Assembly (NCBI RefSeq): GCF_018873765.1
Contig: NC_057918.1
Coordinates: forward strand, 11,540,862 to 11,604,861
Direction of reading: 5' to 3'
DNA: 64,000 nucleotides
Source of the DNA: Telopea speciosissima
Lineage: Eukaryota > Streptophyta > Magnoliopsida > Proteales > Proteaceae
Part shown: piece after piece, positions 44,073-57,104 of the stretch
Layout: each line of letters begins with the position of its first letter
Numbering within the stretch: position 1 is the stretch's first letter
Position numbers and translations under genes: made by a program
The notes under the pieces: model-generated
Seen by the model: only the letters and a program-made list of their open reading frames with translations
Database searches by the model: none
What the model was told of the DNA's origin: nothing

Positions 44073-45161
44073 AAAGGTATACTTTTTCCCCTTTTTCTAC
44101 ATGAAAGGGAAAGGTATAGTTTAGTGGGAAATAAGGCCCGTTTGCAACGTTCTTTTAGAATATTTTTTAAGAATAATTTGGGAGTGGAATTAATTTTATG
44201 TTCAAATGAATCAAAATGGTCCAAATGAATTGAACCGGTTTGATACGATTTCTATTTCGATTTCAAATTGATTTCATGAAATAGTTAACAAATACAATTT
44301 TTTTTATCAAAAAATTGAAATTGTTTTGGTTTCATCAATCTGAAATATTTTAAAACATATGAAGTATATTTTGTAGTTCAATTTTTGAAAATATATTCTA
44401 TATATTTTTTTGGTAAAGGGTGGTGGTGGTGGCAGGGCGATAGTGATAACGGTGGTGGTGATGGTGGCAAGGTGGCAATGGTGGTGGCATTGGCTGTAAA
44501 GTAGTAGTAACGGGGTGAACTGGTGATGGTGAGATCAAGAGAAAAAAAAAGGTGGTGTTTTATATTTAATTTGAAATTACTATTTTACCCATCAAATCAA
44601 TCGTGTGTTTATTTCAGAAATTATTTTTAGTTCTAAAATTGAAACATCTCCTCATTTATTTTAGAATTTCTATTTTATTTGATTTTTAATTCAAAAATCA
44701 AACCAAACAATTTCTAAAATAAAAATCGCCCTGAAATTGAAATAGAAATCATTAGGCGACACCACAGCCGTGAGCCCGTGATTGCCCTAATTCCTCGAGT
44801 CACACTGCCTACTGTATTAACGAACCGGGAAACCAAAAAACGTCCTCTGTAAGCTTTCAATCCAGAGGTTTGCTCCTTTCTTTCTGCTCCCTTCTTACGT
44901 CGCCGCTCTCTTCCTCGCTTCCTAATAGGAAGTGGAGGAAGAGCCACACCGGAGAAATTCTTCCCCATTGTCGGGCTCGAGTGAACTTGCAAGAAAGAAG
45001 AAATTTCGTCAATAAAAGATCAGAGTAATCACTTCGACCAGGTGAACATTCAATCTCAGCCTGTCTCTCCTCCGTTCCATTTAACAGTGCTGAATCTAGG
45101 TAAGCTTATTTATCTCAAACTGTAGCTCAAGTTTTTCAGATTGAAGCCTGGAGGAGTTAGG
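44073..45161. promoter_or_regulatory. Shared divergent upstream region of DUF616 and THADA genes
   Basis: The two genes point away from each other from here. 44100-44760 is AT-rich repeat-like sequence beginning near AAGGCCCGTTTGCAACGTTC, with a GGT-rich minisatellite (44416-44495). 44760-45060 is GC-richer with CT-rich stretches, as in a plant 5' UTR/promoter. No TATA box or start site can be assigned with confidence. A minus-strand frame here (44992 down to 44714) looks non-coding. Confidence 0.4.
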
Positions 45162-48100
45162 ATGTCTGCAAAATGGCGAGCTTTGCAGCACCGGCACCGG
45201 TGCACTTACAGCGCTGTGATATTCCCTCAGTATTACATCGACTCCCTGAATGAATTGCCTTCGGATATATCTTCTCTAAAATTCTTTACTGAACTGAAAG
45301 AGTTGATCTCTCTAAACTCGACTTACTCGCAAGTTGAATACGTAAAGAAAGTCAGTTCGTCTTTTGGAGAGTTGCTAAGCATTAGTGGAGATGTTGTAGT
45401 TTCAGAGGCAGCTCGGTTTTATTTGGAGGTACTGTTTCTTGAGAATTCTCAGCCGTTGCACAGAACTCTAGTTTCTGTTCTCGCCAGACCCCGTGATCAC
45501 CAGTCCCTAATTGGAAGTTGTCTCCGATCGCTGTGTGATGAATATGGTGTTTTAGGTTCGAAAGGAAAGAGATTTTCTGTATCTCGTGTGGCGCTGTCGT
45601 TGATGAGTTGCCCTAAGTTGAGCTTTTTATTGGAAATCGTGGAGGAATGCTCTGTTTCGGTAGCTTTGGATGTAGCTTTTGGTATGAATGCTGTGGTTTC
45701 CGAGATTGAAGTTGGCTCCCGGCCTTCACCCATTGTCATGGAGCAATGTCAGGAGGCATTGTCTTGTTTATATTACTTGCTTCAGCGCTTTCCCTCAAGG
45801 TTTACTGATCCCGGATGTTGCCGAAGAACTCTAATCCCTGAAGATTCGACCATATTTGAGATTGTTATGAAATCAATAATAAGAATATTGAAATCACCAG
45901 CCTTTTCAAGGGATTGCTGGGTGGCCGCAGGTGTGGGTTTCTGTGCTGCTCTCCAAGCGTGTATGAATCCTCAAGAGCTTGCTTTGTCTCTAGTTAAGCT
46001 TTTTTACCATCAGACTAGATGTTCAATTTCTGGTTACGAGGATGAATTCAGAAGTTCAGATTCCGGGTTACCTTATATAGGATTTCTATGTTTGGAAATC
46101 AAGGAATTCTCAGTATTGAGTAGGCTCTGCTTGCTGAGGGGAATCCTTACTGCAATTCCACGGATGGTGCTCAATACCCAGTTTATTTTATCAAAGGATA
46201 GTGTAAAGGATTTAAATTTCCATGGTACTAGGAATGACTTGATTTGGACCATACTGTTTGATGGGATTTTGCCTGAGCTATGCAGTTATTGCGAAGATCC
46301 CATTGATAGCCACTTTAATTTCCATGTCTTAACCGTTATGCAGATCTGCTTCCAACAGATAAAAACCTCAATACTAGCCGGACTTGTCAATCGGTCTGAA
46401 AATTATGACCCACTCCCTGAGAACATGGGAGCTCGAATATTGAGAATAATATGGAATAACTTGGAGGACCCTCTGAGTCAGACAGTCAAACAAGTTCATC
46501 TCATTTTCGATCTTCTTCTAGATATTCAATCCACACTTCCTTTGGCGGAGAGGAGCGTGGGAAGGAAGTCCTTCTTATGGAAGACTGCAGGGGATCTTCT
46601 TCGTCTAGGGTCGCGTTGCAAGGGAAGATATGTTCCTTTAGCTTCTCTTACCAAGAGGTTGGGTGCAAAAACTCTTTTAGACATGAGCCCAGACTTACTG
46701 TTTGAAACGGCTCATGCTTATGTGGATGATGATGTGTGCTGTGCTGCCACAACGTTCTTTAAGTGCTTCCTTGAATGCTTGCGTGATGAGTGCTGGAGCA
46801 GTTATGGCGTTGACAGAGGGTATGTAACTTTCAGAGGGCACTGCTTACCTCCTGTTCTTTATGGACTTGTTTCTGGAGCTTCAAAACTCCGTTCTAACTT
46901 AAACACTTATGCACTGCCTGTTCTGCTTGAAGTTGATGTGGATAGTATATTTGCAATGCTTGCTTTTATCTCAGTTGGGAGTGGAGATAAAACTGAAATG
47001 GTTTATCCCGAGCTTGCTGGTTGTGACAAGGATTTAATGGTTGACCAGCAAGTAGCTGCTTTGGTTTCATTAATGAAGGTATCTCGCTTGCTTGCACTGA
47101 TAGAAGGTGACATTGATTGGTACCATGACTCTTCAGTGCTTCAGGAAGAGGATGGTCTGGAAACAGAAGGTTGTGACCTTTTTGCGTTTGTTTGTATCAA
47201 GGGAAGAAAGGTCAAAATCATTGTGGAATGGCTAGTGCTGGCATTGACCCATGTTGATGAAACACTCCGTATTGATGCTGCAGAGTCTCTCTTCTTGAAC
47301 GCTAAGACATCTACTCTGCCTTCTCCTTTGGAACTGAGCCTAATGAAGGAAGCGATGCCCCTGAATATGCGGTGTAGCTCAACGGGCTTTCAGATGAAGT
47401 GGACCAGCTTGTTTAGAAAGTTCTTTGCTCGGGCTAGGACGGCATTGGAGAGACAGTTTAAAGAAGGTCACTGGCAGCCGCTAGGGTGCTCAGGCAATTA
47501 TAAAGTGGACCAAGATAAGGCAAACAAGGAAAATGTAGCTGATAGAGCTCAGAATCTTTTTCATTTTATGAAGTGGTTAAGTTCCTTTCTATTTTTTTCT
47601 TGTTATCCTTCTGCGCCATATGAGAGGAAAATTATGGCCATGGAGCTCATCCTGATAATGATCAATGTCTGGCCTATAATACCTGATCCGCAAGGTATGT
47701 GTAGTTCCATATCTCCTGCAACCTGTCTTTATCCCTACAGTGAAGGGTTCACGCTACCTGATTCAACTTTATTGTTGGTTGGATCAATAATCGATAGTTG
47801 GGACAGACTGAGAGAGTGTTCTTTTCGGATACTTCTAAATTTCCCTACCCCACTTCCTGGCATTTCCAGTCAAGACACAGTCAAGGAAGTGATTACATGG
47901 GCTAAGAGGTTGGTATGCAGTCCACGTGTCAGAGAAAGTGATGCAGGTGCCTTGACTTTGCGGCTTATATTTAGGAAATATGTATTGGAGCTTGGCTGGC
48001 GAGTTGGAGCTTTAGTTAACACTGTTCCTCATAATTCACAGTACAAACTGATTAATGGGGATACACAAATTTGTAAATCGAAATTCCCTGTGATAGATTA

Positions 48101-51100
48101 TATACTATCCTTGATTGATTGGTTGCATTTTGCTGTGGTAGAGGGAGAGAAGGACCTTTCTGAAGCATGTAAGAACAGCTTTGTTCATGGTATATTGCTT
48201 ACGCTTCGATACACTTTTGACGAGCTGGATTGGAATTCCAATATTGTTTTGTCCAGCAGTTCCGAGATGAAGGTTGCACTGGATAAGCTACTTGAGCTGA
48301 TCATGCGGATAACTTCGTTGGCACTTTGGGTGGTATCTGCAGATGCATGGTGTCTCCCTGAAGACATGGATGATGTGGTTGATGAGTCTTTTCTTTCGGA
48401 TGCACCAGTTGAAATGGATGTAGCTATGTCTTCCCCGGAACTTCAGGTCAATAATTCAAAGCTTGTGGACAATGTCAAACAATCAGAACAGATTGTCATG
48501 GTTGGTTCTTGGCTTGCTATGAAAGAGGTACAAATTTTATTTTTTTTACTCTGGTGGATTCCATCTTTCCTATATTAATCAATTTTGCTGACATTTACTT
48601 GGTATACATTGCTGGGTAGTAGCTGAGATCCATTTTGAAAAGCGATGACTAGAGATCGGATTTTAGAGCTTTTAACTTACGTCTGTACTTTTACTTTCCA
48701 GTTTAAGTTTTGAATTTCCACCGGAGAGAAAAGGAATATAAAAATTAAAAAGAACAATTTGTGCATGCCCAGATAACTTCAGTTTTTTTATTTAACAAAT
48801 GCAGAACGTTAATGGAGAAATGGTAATTTTTGTTCTTCAGGTGAGTCTTCTCCTGGGAACCATCATAAGGAAAATACCTTTGCCGAGTAGTGCTTTTTCA
48901 GATTCAACTAAGCACAGGGAACCTGTTTGTGAAGCTCGTGATGTACCACTAGTTACAACATCTGATGCAATGCTTAACATTATCCAACTTGAGAAAATAG
49001 GGAATCATTTCTTGGAAATCCTTTTGAAAATGAAGCACAATGGTGCTATTGATAAGACACGGGCTGGATTTACAGCTCTTTGCAATCGTCTACTTTGTTC
49101 AAATGATCCACGGTATATTTCAATTCATGCCTTTTGAAATCAGTGCATCTTAAATATATATATATTATTTCTTCAATGGATGCTCTATCAAGTTTGTTTT
49201 AATGACCCCAACATAATGTAGTCCTAGATAGGTAGGAGGCCTACTAGGAGCCAAACAACAAGATCAAATAACAAAAGGGGTTGCTGGTTCGAATGGACAG
49301 CACTAGGATTTAGGTCAATTCCTAGGGTTAGGGTTGGATATTGGGAAAGGGGTTTATAGGGTATTAATGGGCAGGTCTAGGGGGTCAATATGGTATAAAA
49401 ATAATAGGATTTGGGAAGGTTTTAAAATTCTGCAGTTCTGGACAGAATTGTGTTGCAGGTTTTGGGTTTTAATGGAGTGAAGGAATGGAGGGGATAAAGT
49501 GGGAGTTTGGGGCTGAAACTTGGATCGAGTGTCAACAATGATGTAAGGGATGTATGCTGAAAGTTTGGTTTGAAACTGATGGACAGATTTGGAGTTATGG
49601 AGGTTTCCTAGTAGAAGTAGGAGAGAGGGGTAAAACTGTAATTTCAGACAATCGGCTGGGTGGATGGTGCTGAAATTTGAATCGAGTCTCTCTTAGGGTT
49701 TGAGAAAGACTTGATCAAATTTTTAACAGATTCTAATGGTTAGATTTGGCTGGGCAGAATTCTCACGAAAATCACCTTGTATGTGACCTTCTAGAAGGAA
49801 GAAGAATAGTTGCAGAATTTCTTACTTGTTACAGGTCTTCAATGGCAACAACTTTGAAGATGAACAATGGGGTCTCCCGATCTTCACAATGCAAGGAGAT
49901 AAGTAGCAGCCCTCCCGATCTTCACAATGCAAGGAGTCGATTGGAGATCCACCAATCCCTTCAACCTTGATATTACTCACAAGGCACACTCACGATGGAG
50001 CTAAGGCAGCAAGCATAAAGCTAATTTTTATTAATCAAATTCGTATACAATGCTGGCCTCCCTTACAAACTTATATAGAAGACTCAAAAATAGACTTAGA
50101 CACTAAAAAGGAATGGCCTAACCTTATCCCTAATCTATTAGGCAACTTAAACTGACTAGGAAACTCAAATAGACTCAAAATAGAGTCCTAATGACTTAAA
50201 ACAACTTAAACTACTTAAAATAAAGAAGATTCCCTAGTAGCCAATAGGATATAAGAACCTCTTAGCCAATAGGATCACTTCACTTAAATTAGACCAATTG
50301 AACCAATTGGATGCAACCAATTTAAACCGGCTCAATTAAAAACACACAATAAAAACTAAGTATTGGGCTAATCCCGTATGCAACCTATGTACCCCTATTT
50401 TAGGCCCAGAAAAGTGGCCTATTACATTAGAAACCCATGGGATCAAAGGCCCAACATGTATGTAACCCAACGCTAGACTTATTTCTAATGAAACAAGCCC
50501 TATTTGGTGATGAATCTGCATCACAACATGTCTCTGATTTCCTGTATCGTCATTTTCCTTCTTTTTTCCCCCCTTCTTTATGGATTGATTTTAGTGTAAA
50601 GAATAGAAAGAATGAGAAGCAAACTGAGGGGCATAGGCAAACCCATGGGACTACATGATGCAATACAAAAATTGAAAAAGGAGACTGCAACTGTGCAAGT
50701 AACGCTACATAATCAGAAAGGAATACTTGGCCCAAACAAATCCTAACCCTTACTATCCCATGCTTTGCAAGGTCATCCTCTATTTCAGGTTTTCATTAGT
50801 TGATCTTCACTTAGTTTAGTCTATCTAGGACTTCTTATTGCCTTATGGTTTGTAGGAGTTTCCAACTTTGGTTTGTCTTTAAGTTCCTTGATTGTTTGGG
50901 TGTCTTTCTTAATAATTGAGTTAACTTAGAATTCTACCAAAGGTAGCCAACGACTTAGGAGCATAGTTCGAAAAATCATCTCGGAGGGCCATTTCGGCCA
51001 GACCGAAATTTCCAAGTTTTGGGTTTTGCCTCTTTTGTCTCTCTTCTTTCCCCCCACGATTTCTCTCTCCCTTCTCTCCTCTCTCTCTCTCTCTCTCTCT

Positions 51101-54100
51101 CATCGATCTCCTCTCTTCTCCCTCTTCTCCTTTTCTTCCATCAATTTGACCCACCACAGCAGATTCATCCACCTGATCTGCATCAATCTCTTATGACCTA
51201 CTGTCCTGGAATCCTCAGAGGGCACCCAACAAAGAAAGAAAATGAAAGACAGAATCCCAATTTGTTGCTAATATAAGGACCTTAGTTGATAGAATGGTGC
51301 ATCATAAAACCCAACTTCTGTCTAATGATGTTTAGATTGTTAATTTTCTTCCTAGGAATTCTATATCTCCTTTATTGTTTTCCTTTCAATTACCAAGCTC
51401 ATCAGGTTAGAAAGAAATAGTTAAACTTTTGCTGCTTGACATGCTAATTTATATTTGTTTTTCTAAAAGCAATTAAATTTGTTTTCACAATTGATTGTAC
51501 CCAGATATCCTTTATTGCATCCTTACATTATATCAATTTTATCCCAAAATTATGGATGTCATCTATATTTCCAATACTGCCCGAAGAAGTTGGTTAAGGC
51601 TTTGTTGAGTTCAGTTTAAGTGTATCTATCTTATTTCCAATTACTACAAGATGGTTTTGAGTGATAAGTGATAACTAATCATGCCCATTACTTTGCATAT
51701 GTTGTTATTAATCCATAAAGTGTGTGTATAATTGGTGAAATCATCCGTTCACATTATAATTTTTATTTCTTAATACTGTGGTTGATTTGCCTTCACAGGC
51801 TTTGTAAAATGACAGAGTCTTGGATGGAACAACTGATGGAAAGAACTGTGGCCAAGGGACAAACTGTGGATGATTTGTTAAGGAGAAGTGCTGGGATTCC
51901 TGCTGCATTCATTGCTCTTTTTCTGTCAGAACCAGAAGGAACTCCAAAGAAACTCCTCCCGCGGGCTCTAAAATGGCTAATAGATGTTGCTAACATGCCT
52001 TTAACCAATTCGACAAGAGCTAATAGTGAGCAGGCTCAGCACAATGATTTGCATGTGAACTTTGTAGAGCTTGACCAGGCATCTTTTTGTGCTCCACCAA
52101 TTCTGGCGGATGTGAGTGAAAAGAACTCAAAAATCCGAGATGAGGGTGTGATTCCCATGGTACATGCATTCAATGTCCTCAGGGCTTCTTTTAATGACAC
52201 CAATCTAGCAGCTGATACATCTGGTTTTTGTGCCGAGGCTTTGATTGTTTCAATACGTTCATTTTCCTCTCAATATTGGGAGGTTAGGAATAGTGCTTGT
52301 CTTGCATATACTGCCTTGGTTCGCCGCATGATTGGATTCCTTAATGTACACAAACGTGAATCTGCAAGGCGTGCATTAACTGGGCTTGAATTTTTTCATA
52401 GGTATTGTTGGTTACCATTTTACTTCTCCCCCCCCCCCCCGGGGCGAGGGGTGGAGGTTGTTACCCTACTCGATTTTGTTCCTTTTACTTTCTTTGAGGA
52501 AATGTCGTTTTAATCATCCAGTTGAAAAAATGAAACCATATAACTTCTTGAAAACTAATGCATGTGTTGAATGCCTGCATATTCTGTTGATATATTTTTT
52601 TTTTGGGTGAATAAAAAAAATGCATGTGTTGAATGCCTGCATATTCTGTTGATATTTTAATGCTTAAGATATTTGAAAAATGCCCCTTTTGGGTGTATAT
52701 GTGCCGTTGAACTGATCGGACAGTGTTTTCTTCTATGATTATCTAGGATCTGGGAGTGATTGCTTGTTATGTGAAGATTTACTTTCCTAATACTTTCATG
52801 AGAAATGATTGCATGATGGCAAATGTTATTTCCGTGTCTTTTGTTGTTATTCATGGCTTGGTGTCTTATTCTGATTTATGTCTTGGGCATTTCTGAACTA
52901 ACAATATTTTCCTATTTTTAGTTTTTCAAAACTGTATACTCAGATCTCGGTGTAATGCTTAAACTTTGAAGATATTTGCAGTTTTTTGGATTTCCTATGC
53001 AGTTGCTGTATGTAATATCTTATAGTCTAATTCTTCTTTGGATTTGTCCTTTTATATGAATAAATTTAGTGGTTGTGGAGTGTGACTAAGGAAAAAAGAG
53101 TGAATTATTCCTGAATTTTTTTTTACTACGGAGTTTACCATGGCCTTACCAAGACTGAGAGGATTCCAACCCCCCCCCCCCCACCCACCTTTTCCCCCTC
53201 TGTTCTAGTGGTATTCCTGAGGAAAATTATGTACTCTTTTTTTTTTCTTTCCAACTAAATGGATGTGATTTATCGTTCTAATACTTTTGATAGGTTATTC
53301 AGATGTAGTATTTTGTCCATTAAACTCAAACATGTAACTAAGATGGAATTTCAATATTTCATATGCTGGTTTAGCTGAGATGATCACCTTTTAATAAATA
53401 GCACTTTGTGTCAAGCACCATTCTTTTCTTTTTTAAGATGGATTACATTGTTTTTAAAGTAATGTTTGTTTGTTTATGTGTGTTTTATGCGACATGATTC
53501 AAAGTCCTAAAGTTATGTTTCAGTATTGTCATATCTGGATGATGATTGTGTGCTGACTGCTGATGCATGGATTCAGAGGGAGATGCTGTGTGTTGTGCTG
53601 TTTATGCATCAGTAGCAGCAGCAGCATTTGACTTCCTGCTTGTATTCTTTGACATGTACTTATTCAAATAACCAAGGTCGTATGATGTGATTTCTCTTCT
53701 GGGTATTATAGCGCAATGGTGTTTGTCTCGATCCCCTTATGGGGTCAACTAATATAATTTTTCATGCCTGAAGGTATCCAATATTGCATCCTTTCCTGTT
53801 CAACGAATTGAAGATTGCAACCGAGTTTCTTGGGGATGGTACCTCTGAACATTCGGGTTCAAACATCGCGAAAGTTGTGCATCCGAGCTTGTGTCCCATG
53901 CTAATTCTTTTATCCAGACTGAAGCCCTCACCACTCAGTAGTGAAAATGAAGATGGTCTGGATCCGTTCCTGTTCATGCCATTCATCAGAAGATGCTCAA
54001 TGCAAAACAATCTCCGAGTTCGTGTTCTTGCATCAAGAGCTTTAATAGGCCTGGTATCTAATGAGAAACTGCCAAATGTCCTGCTCAATATTGCCAATGA

Positions 54101-56207
54101 GTTGCCTCACACACGCCAGATGACTAGTAACTCCATTTCAACTAGCTCAGTAGACGGAATCGATGGGATCCATGTGGCTTCATTTAATTCCATTCATGGC
54201 ATGCTATTGCAGTTAAGTTCTCTCTTGGATAACAACTGCAGGAACTTGTCTGATGTCTCTAAGAAAGATCGGATACTTGGTGACTTGATACAGGTGCTCG
54301 TGACATGTTCATGGATCGGCAACCCCAGACTGTGTCCTTGTCCCGTTCTTAACTGCTCATTTTTACAAGTTCTGGACCACATGCTCAGTGTTGTGAGGAC
54401 ATGCAGGAGAGAACTTTATGGTTCTATCCGTAGCCTCCTCCTTGAATCGTCTTTGCAATGCTTAGATGCAGAGGTTTCTGATGGAACCCCATTTTATGAT
54501 CCAACTAAAATAGAACTCCGCAGGCAGGCAGCCATCTCCTATTTCAACTGCATTTTTCAAGCATCTACAGATGCAGGTGAAGATCTTCATATGAAGCCCC
54601 AGAGATGCTATTCACCTGCATTAGATTTGTCCAAAGCACCTGAAATTGAGAATGCTGTTCCTGTACTTCAGGAAAGACTGATACTTTCTTTATCTGATGC
54701 GTCTTACGAAGTTCGACTTGCTACGCTAAAGTGGCTTCTGAAGTTCCTTAAAGCAACGGGGTTTGGTGTAACCAATGGCCTATCTGACAGTGACGCTTAC
54801 ATTGTTCACCACTGGTCTAAGACTTACTTGCAGCCATCACTGATGCAGATCTTAGCAGTCGAGGAAAACCCTAGATGTACTAACTACATTCTGAGAATTC
54901 TTTTCTCTTGGAACATGCTGCAGTTTAAGAAATCAGGTGACCAATGCATGGGGACAATTTATGTTGGTGGGATGGATTATGACACAATATTTGAATTTTG
55001 GAATAATTTATTATCCTTGAACAAGCGTGCGAGACATTTGAAGACTCGTGAAACACTATTATGCTGCATGGGGATATGTGTGAAGCAGTTTTCATGTTTA
55101 TTCAAAAGCTCCTCTCCTTGTGATGTAGAAAAAAGCATTGATTCCAGCTTGCTTCATCAGCCAAAAAAATGGGCCCGGATCCTTGGATGCATCAATTCAT
55201 TTATTAACCTAATTAAGAAACATAGTTCCTCATCTGAGCCAGTCAATATGCGTAAGGCAGCTGCAGAATCCATTATTGCATCTGGGTTGCTGGCAGAAGC
55301 CGAGTATGTCAGTTCTTTTGTCTCAAATACCCAAATCCCTTCAGAAGAAAAGTGTCCTCATTTTGATCCATCAGAAGCTGCTGACACTTACGCTTATGGA
55401 ATACTAGATTTATGGTTCACATGTATCAGGTTGTTGGAGGATGAAGATATTGGGCTTAGACAGAGTCTTGCTGAAGATGTCCAAAGGTGTTTTACTTTAA
55501 AGGCATCCAGAAGAAGCCAGCAGAATGGGGTTGTTCCCACCCAGGTGGAGAAAGTGATTGAAGCAAGCTTTGAGTTTTTGTCTTCAATCTTCGGACACTG
55601 GATTGTGTACTTCAATTATCTTTCGAACTGGGTTCTGGACACTGCAAGTTGGACACTAACCAGAGGAGATCTAGTTAGACGGGTTTTTGACAAAGAAATT
55701 GATAATCACCATGAGGAGAAGTTGTTGATTTGCCAAATTTGTTGTTTCCATTTGGAGAAGCTTCCGATCTCCAAGTCTTGGGCAGCCAACATGGGCAACA
55801 GGAACGAGGTCATGATTTTCTTACAAAAAAGGAGACTTAGGTTTTACCATCAATTGATATCTTGTTCTAGCGATTATATAGGGATGCATGATGGTGTTGA
55901 TTGGATTGGCGGCATGGGTAACCACAAGGACACATTTATCTCATTATATGCAAATTTGCTCGGCCTTTATGCCCTATCACAATGCCTCTTCAATGGAGAA
56001 GCTGAGATTGGTGTGCCTCTACTCACTGACCTCATTGAACTTGGAGGAACTATTCGACCTTTTCTCAGGAACCCATTAATTTCTAACTTGTATTCATTAG
56101 TGATTCAATTACATGAGAGAAAGCTTGGTGTTGTGGACCCTTTCAGTGATGAATCAGGTGATTGCTTCATCTGGGAAGGTTTTGATCCTTATTTTCTTCT
56201 GAGGTGA
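45162..56207 (+). CDS. THADA: THADA homologue (DUF2428, Trm732/THADA family)
   Basis: Exons 45162-48527, 48841-49112, 51799-52401 and 53774-56207 join in frame (phases 0, 2, 2) to give 2224 codons, close to the usual size of plant THADA proteins. All introns are GT-AG. The start MSAKWRALQHRHRCTYSAV is the family's typical N-terminus; an in-frame TTG at 45141 is less likely. The DUF2428 core straddles introns 1 and 2: SWLAMKE/VSLLLGTIIRKIPLP, then GAIDKTRAGFTALCNRLL. The rest is helical, HEAT/ARM-like, with no catalytic motif. By family knowledge, yeast Trm732 and human THADA partner the Trm7/FTSJ1 methyltransferase to 2'-O-methylate position 32 of tRNA anticodon loops; a cytosolic scaffold role here is inferred. 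Intron 2 (2.7 kb) has absorbed retroelement sequence. The protein ends DCFIWEGFDPYFLLR. Confidence 0.93.
49205..50523. mobile_element. Retroelement-derived insertion in THADA intron 2
   Basis: 49205-49990 closely resembles 7605-8310: shared blocks include GGGTTAGGGTTGGATATTGG, GGGTATTAATGGGCAGGTCT, TTTTAATGGAGTGAAGGAAT and CTCCCGATCTTCACAATGCA. At the right end, 50523 leftward on the minus strand is LTR-family copy C (TGATGCAGATTCATC then GTAATAGGCCACTTTTCTGG). No coding capacity remains. The orientation and limits of the original element are unclear. The rest of the intron (50524-51798) holds a CT microsatellite (about 51076-51101) and nothing else recognised. Confidence 0.5.
52557..52655. 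repeat. 37-bp perfect duplication flanking a 25-bp A/T-rich filler
   Basis: AATGCATGTGTTGAATGCCT and the following 17 bases occur at 52557-52593 and again at 52619-52655 without a mismatch, separated by an A/T-rich 25-mer. It lies in THADA intron 3 (52402-53773), which otherwise contains homopolymer runs (C-runs near 52430 and 53171) and no exon. Confidence 0.9.
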
Positions 56208-57104
56208 ACTGTAATTTATACAATACTGACATTACCCATTTCAAGCTTATAGAATAGAGTAGCTTATTTCAAGAAGATTAGTGCTAAATATTTCTCTGAA
56301 GTGTTTCAAAAACATACAGCTCTTGTTCGCCCCATAACTGGGGTTTTGCTGGCTGAGAATCCTTGGAGGTAAATGTACTGCTGAAAGAAGAGCAAACCTG
56401 AGAAGTTTGGTAATGGTTATAAGTTTCATTGTCTACATTGTTATACTTTATAATATATTCCACGTCTAGGAATGGAAATTGTCTTCAATTGTTTGACAAA
56501 TTAACCCTGCAAGGATACAGAGGTTTTGTTTTCCTTTCTCAACAAAATAAAACCTCATAGGTGTTGGGTTTTAGAAGAAGAGATACTTTAGGGGTTACGA
56601 ATGGAAATTTCTTCACAGGAACTACAGGATCAACCACCCTAGAGGTTAGAAGATCCCCCAAATTCGATTCGGTTTTTTAAGTTCGATTTGGTGCCTTATT
56701 GGTTTTGATGCGATCCGATTTGATTTCGGTGTCATAAAACTCAATCCCAAACATGATCTAATAAGCTCAATTCAGTTTTTGACACTCCTTTCAAGGCCTT
56801 AACGAATGCATGAGTACTGGGATCAGTAAGTTGACCCAGTCCATGTTTAGGTCTTTGCATGATCGATGCAGACCAGTCCAGGAATCTTTTCTGCATCACC
56901 AATACTGGGGAGAGAGAGACTCGTGACTTTGACCATCAGGTTGCGAACAGTTGCAAACTCTGGCAGTAAATGGAATTTTAATTAGTCAGAAGTCATGAGC
57001 CAAATGGGCTTTGGAAATGATTACTCCCAGTCTATTTTGTCCTGTTTCGGTGGTTTGCCCTTTTAAGGTTCCTCTTCTTCCATCTCTCCTTGAACTAATT
57101 TCTC
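56208..57104. other. Intergenic region between THADA and the DUF26 gene
   Basis: Presumably contains the THADA 3' UTR and the promoter of the downstream gene. 'tcgattcggttt' and 'gttcgatttggtg' words near 56660-56720 suggest a degenerate repeat. No gene, RNA or clear transposon was found. Confidence 0.45.

Noticed and set aside
44714-44992. 92-codon minus-strand basic protein upstream of THADA
   Set aside because: It lies in the presumed divergent promoter/5' UTR, with no similarity and no splice link to the DUF616 exons.
45101-45139. A 5' UTR intron before the THADA start (GTAAGC...TTTCAG)
   Set aside because: About 40 bp is shorter than plant introns normally allow, and the reading frame does not need it.
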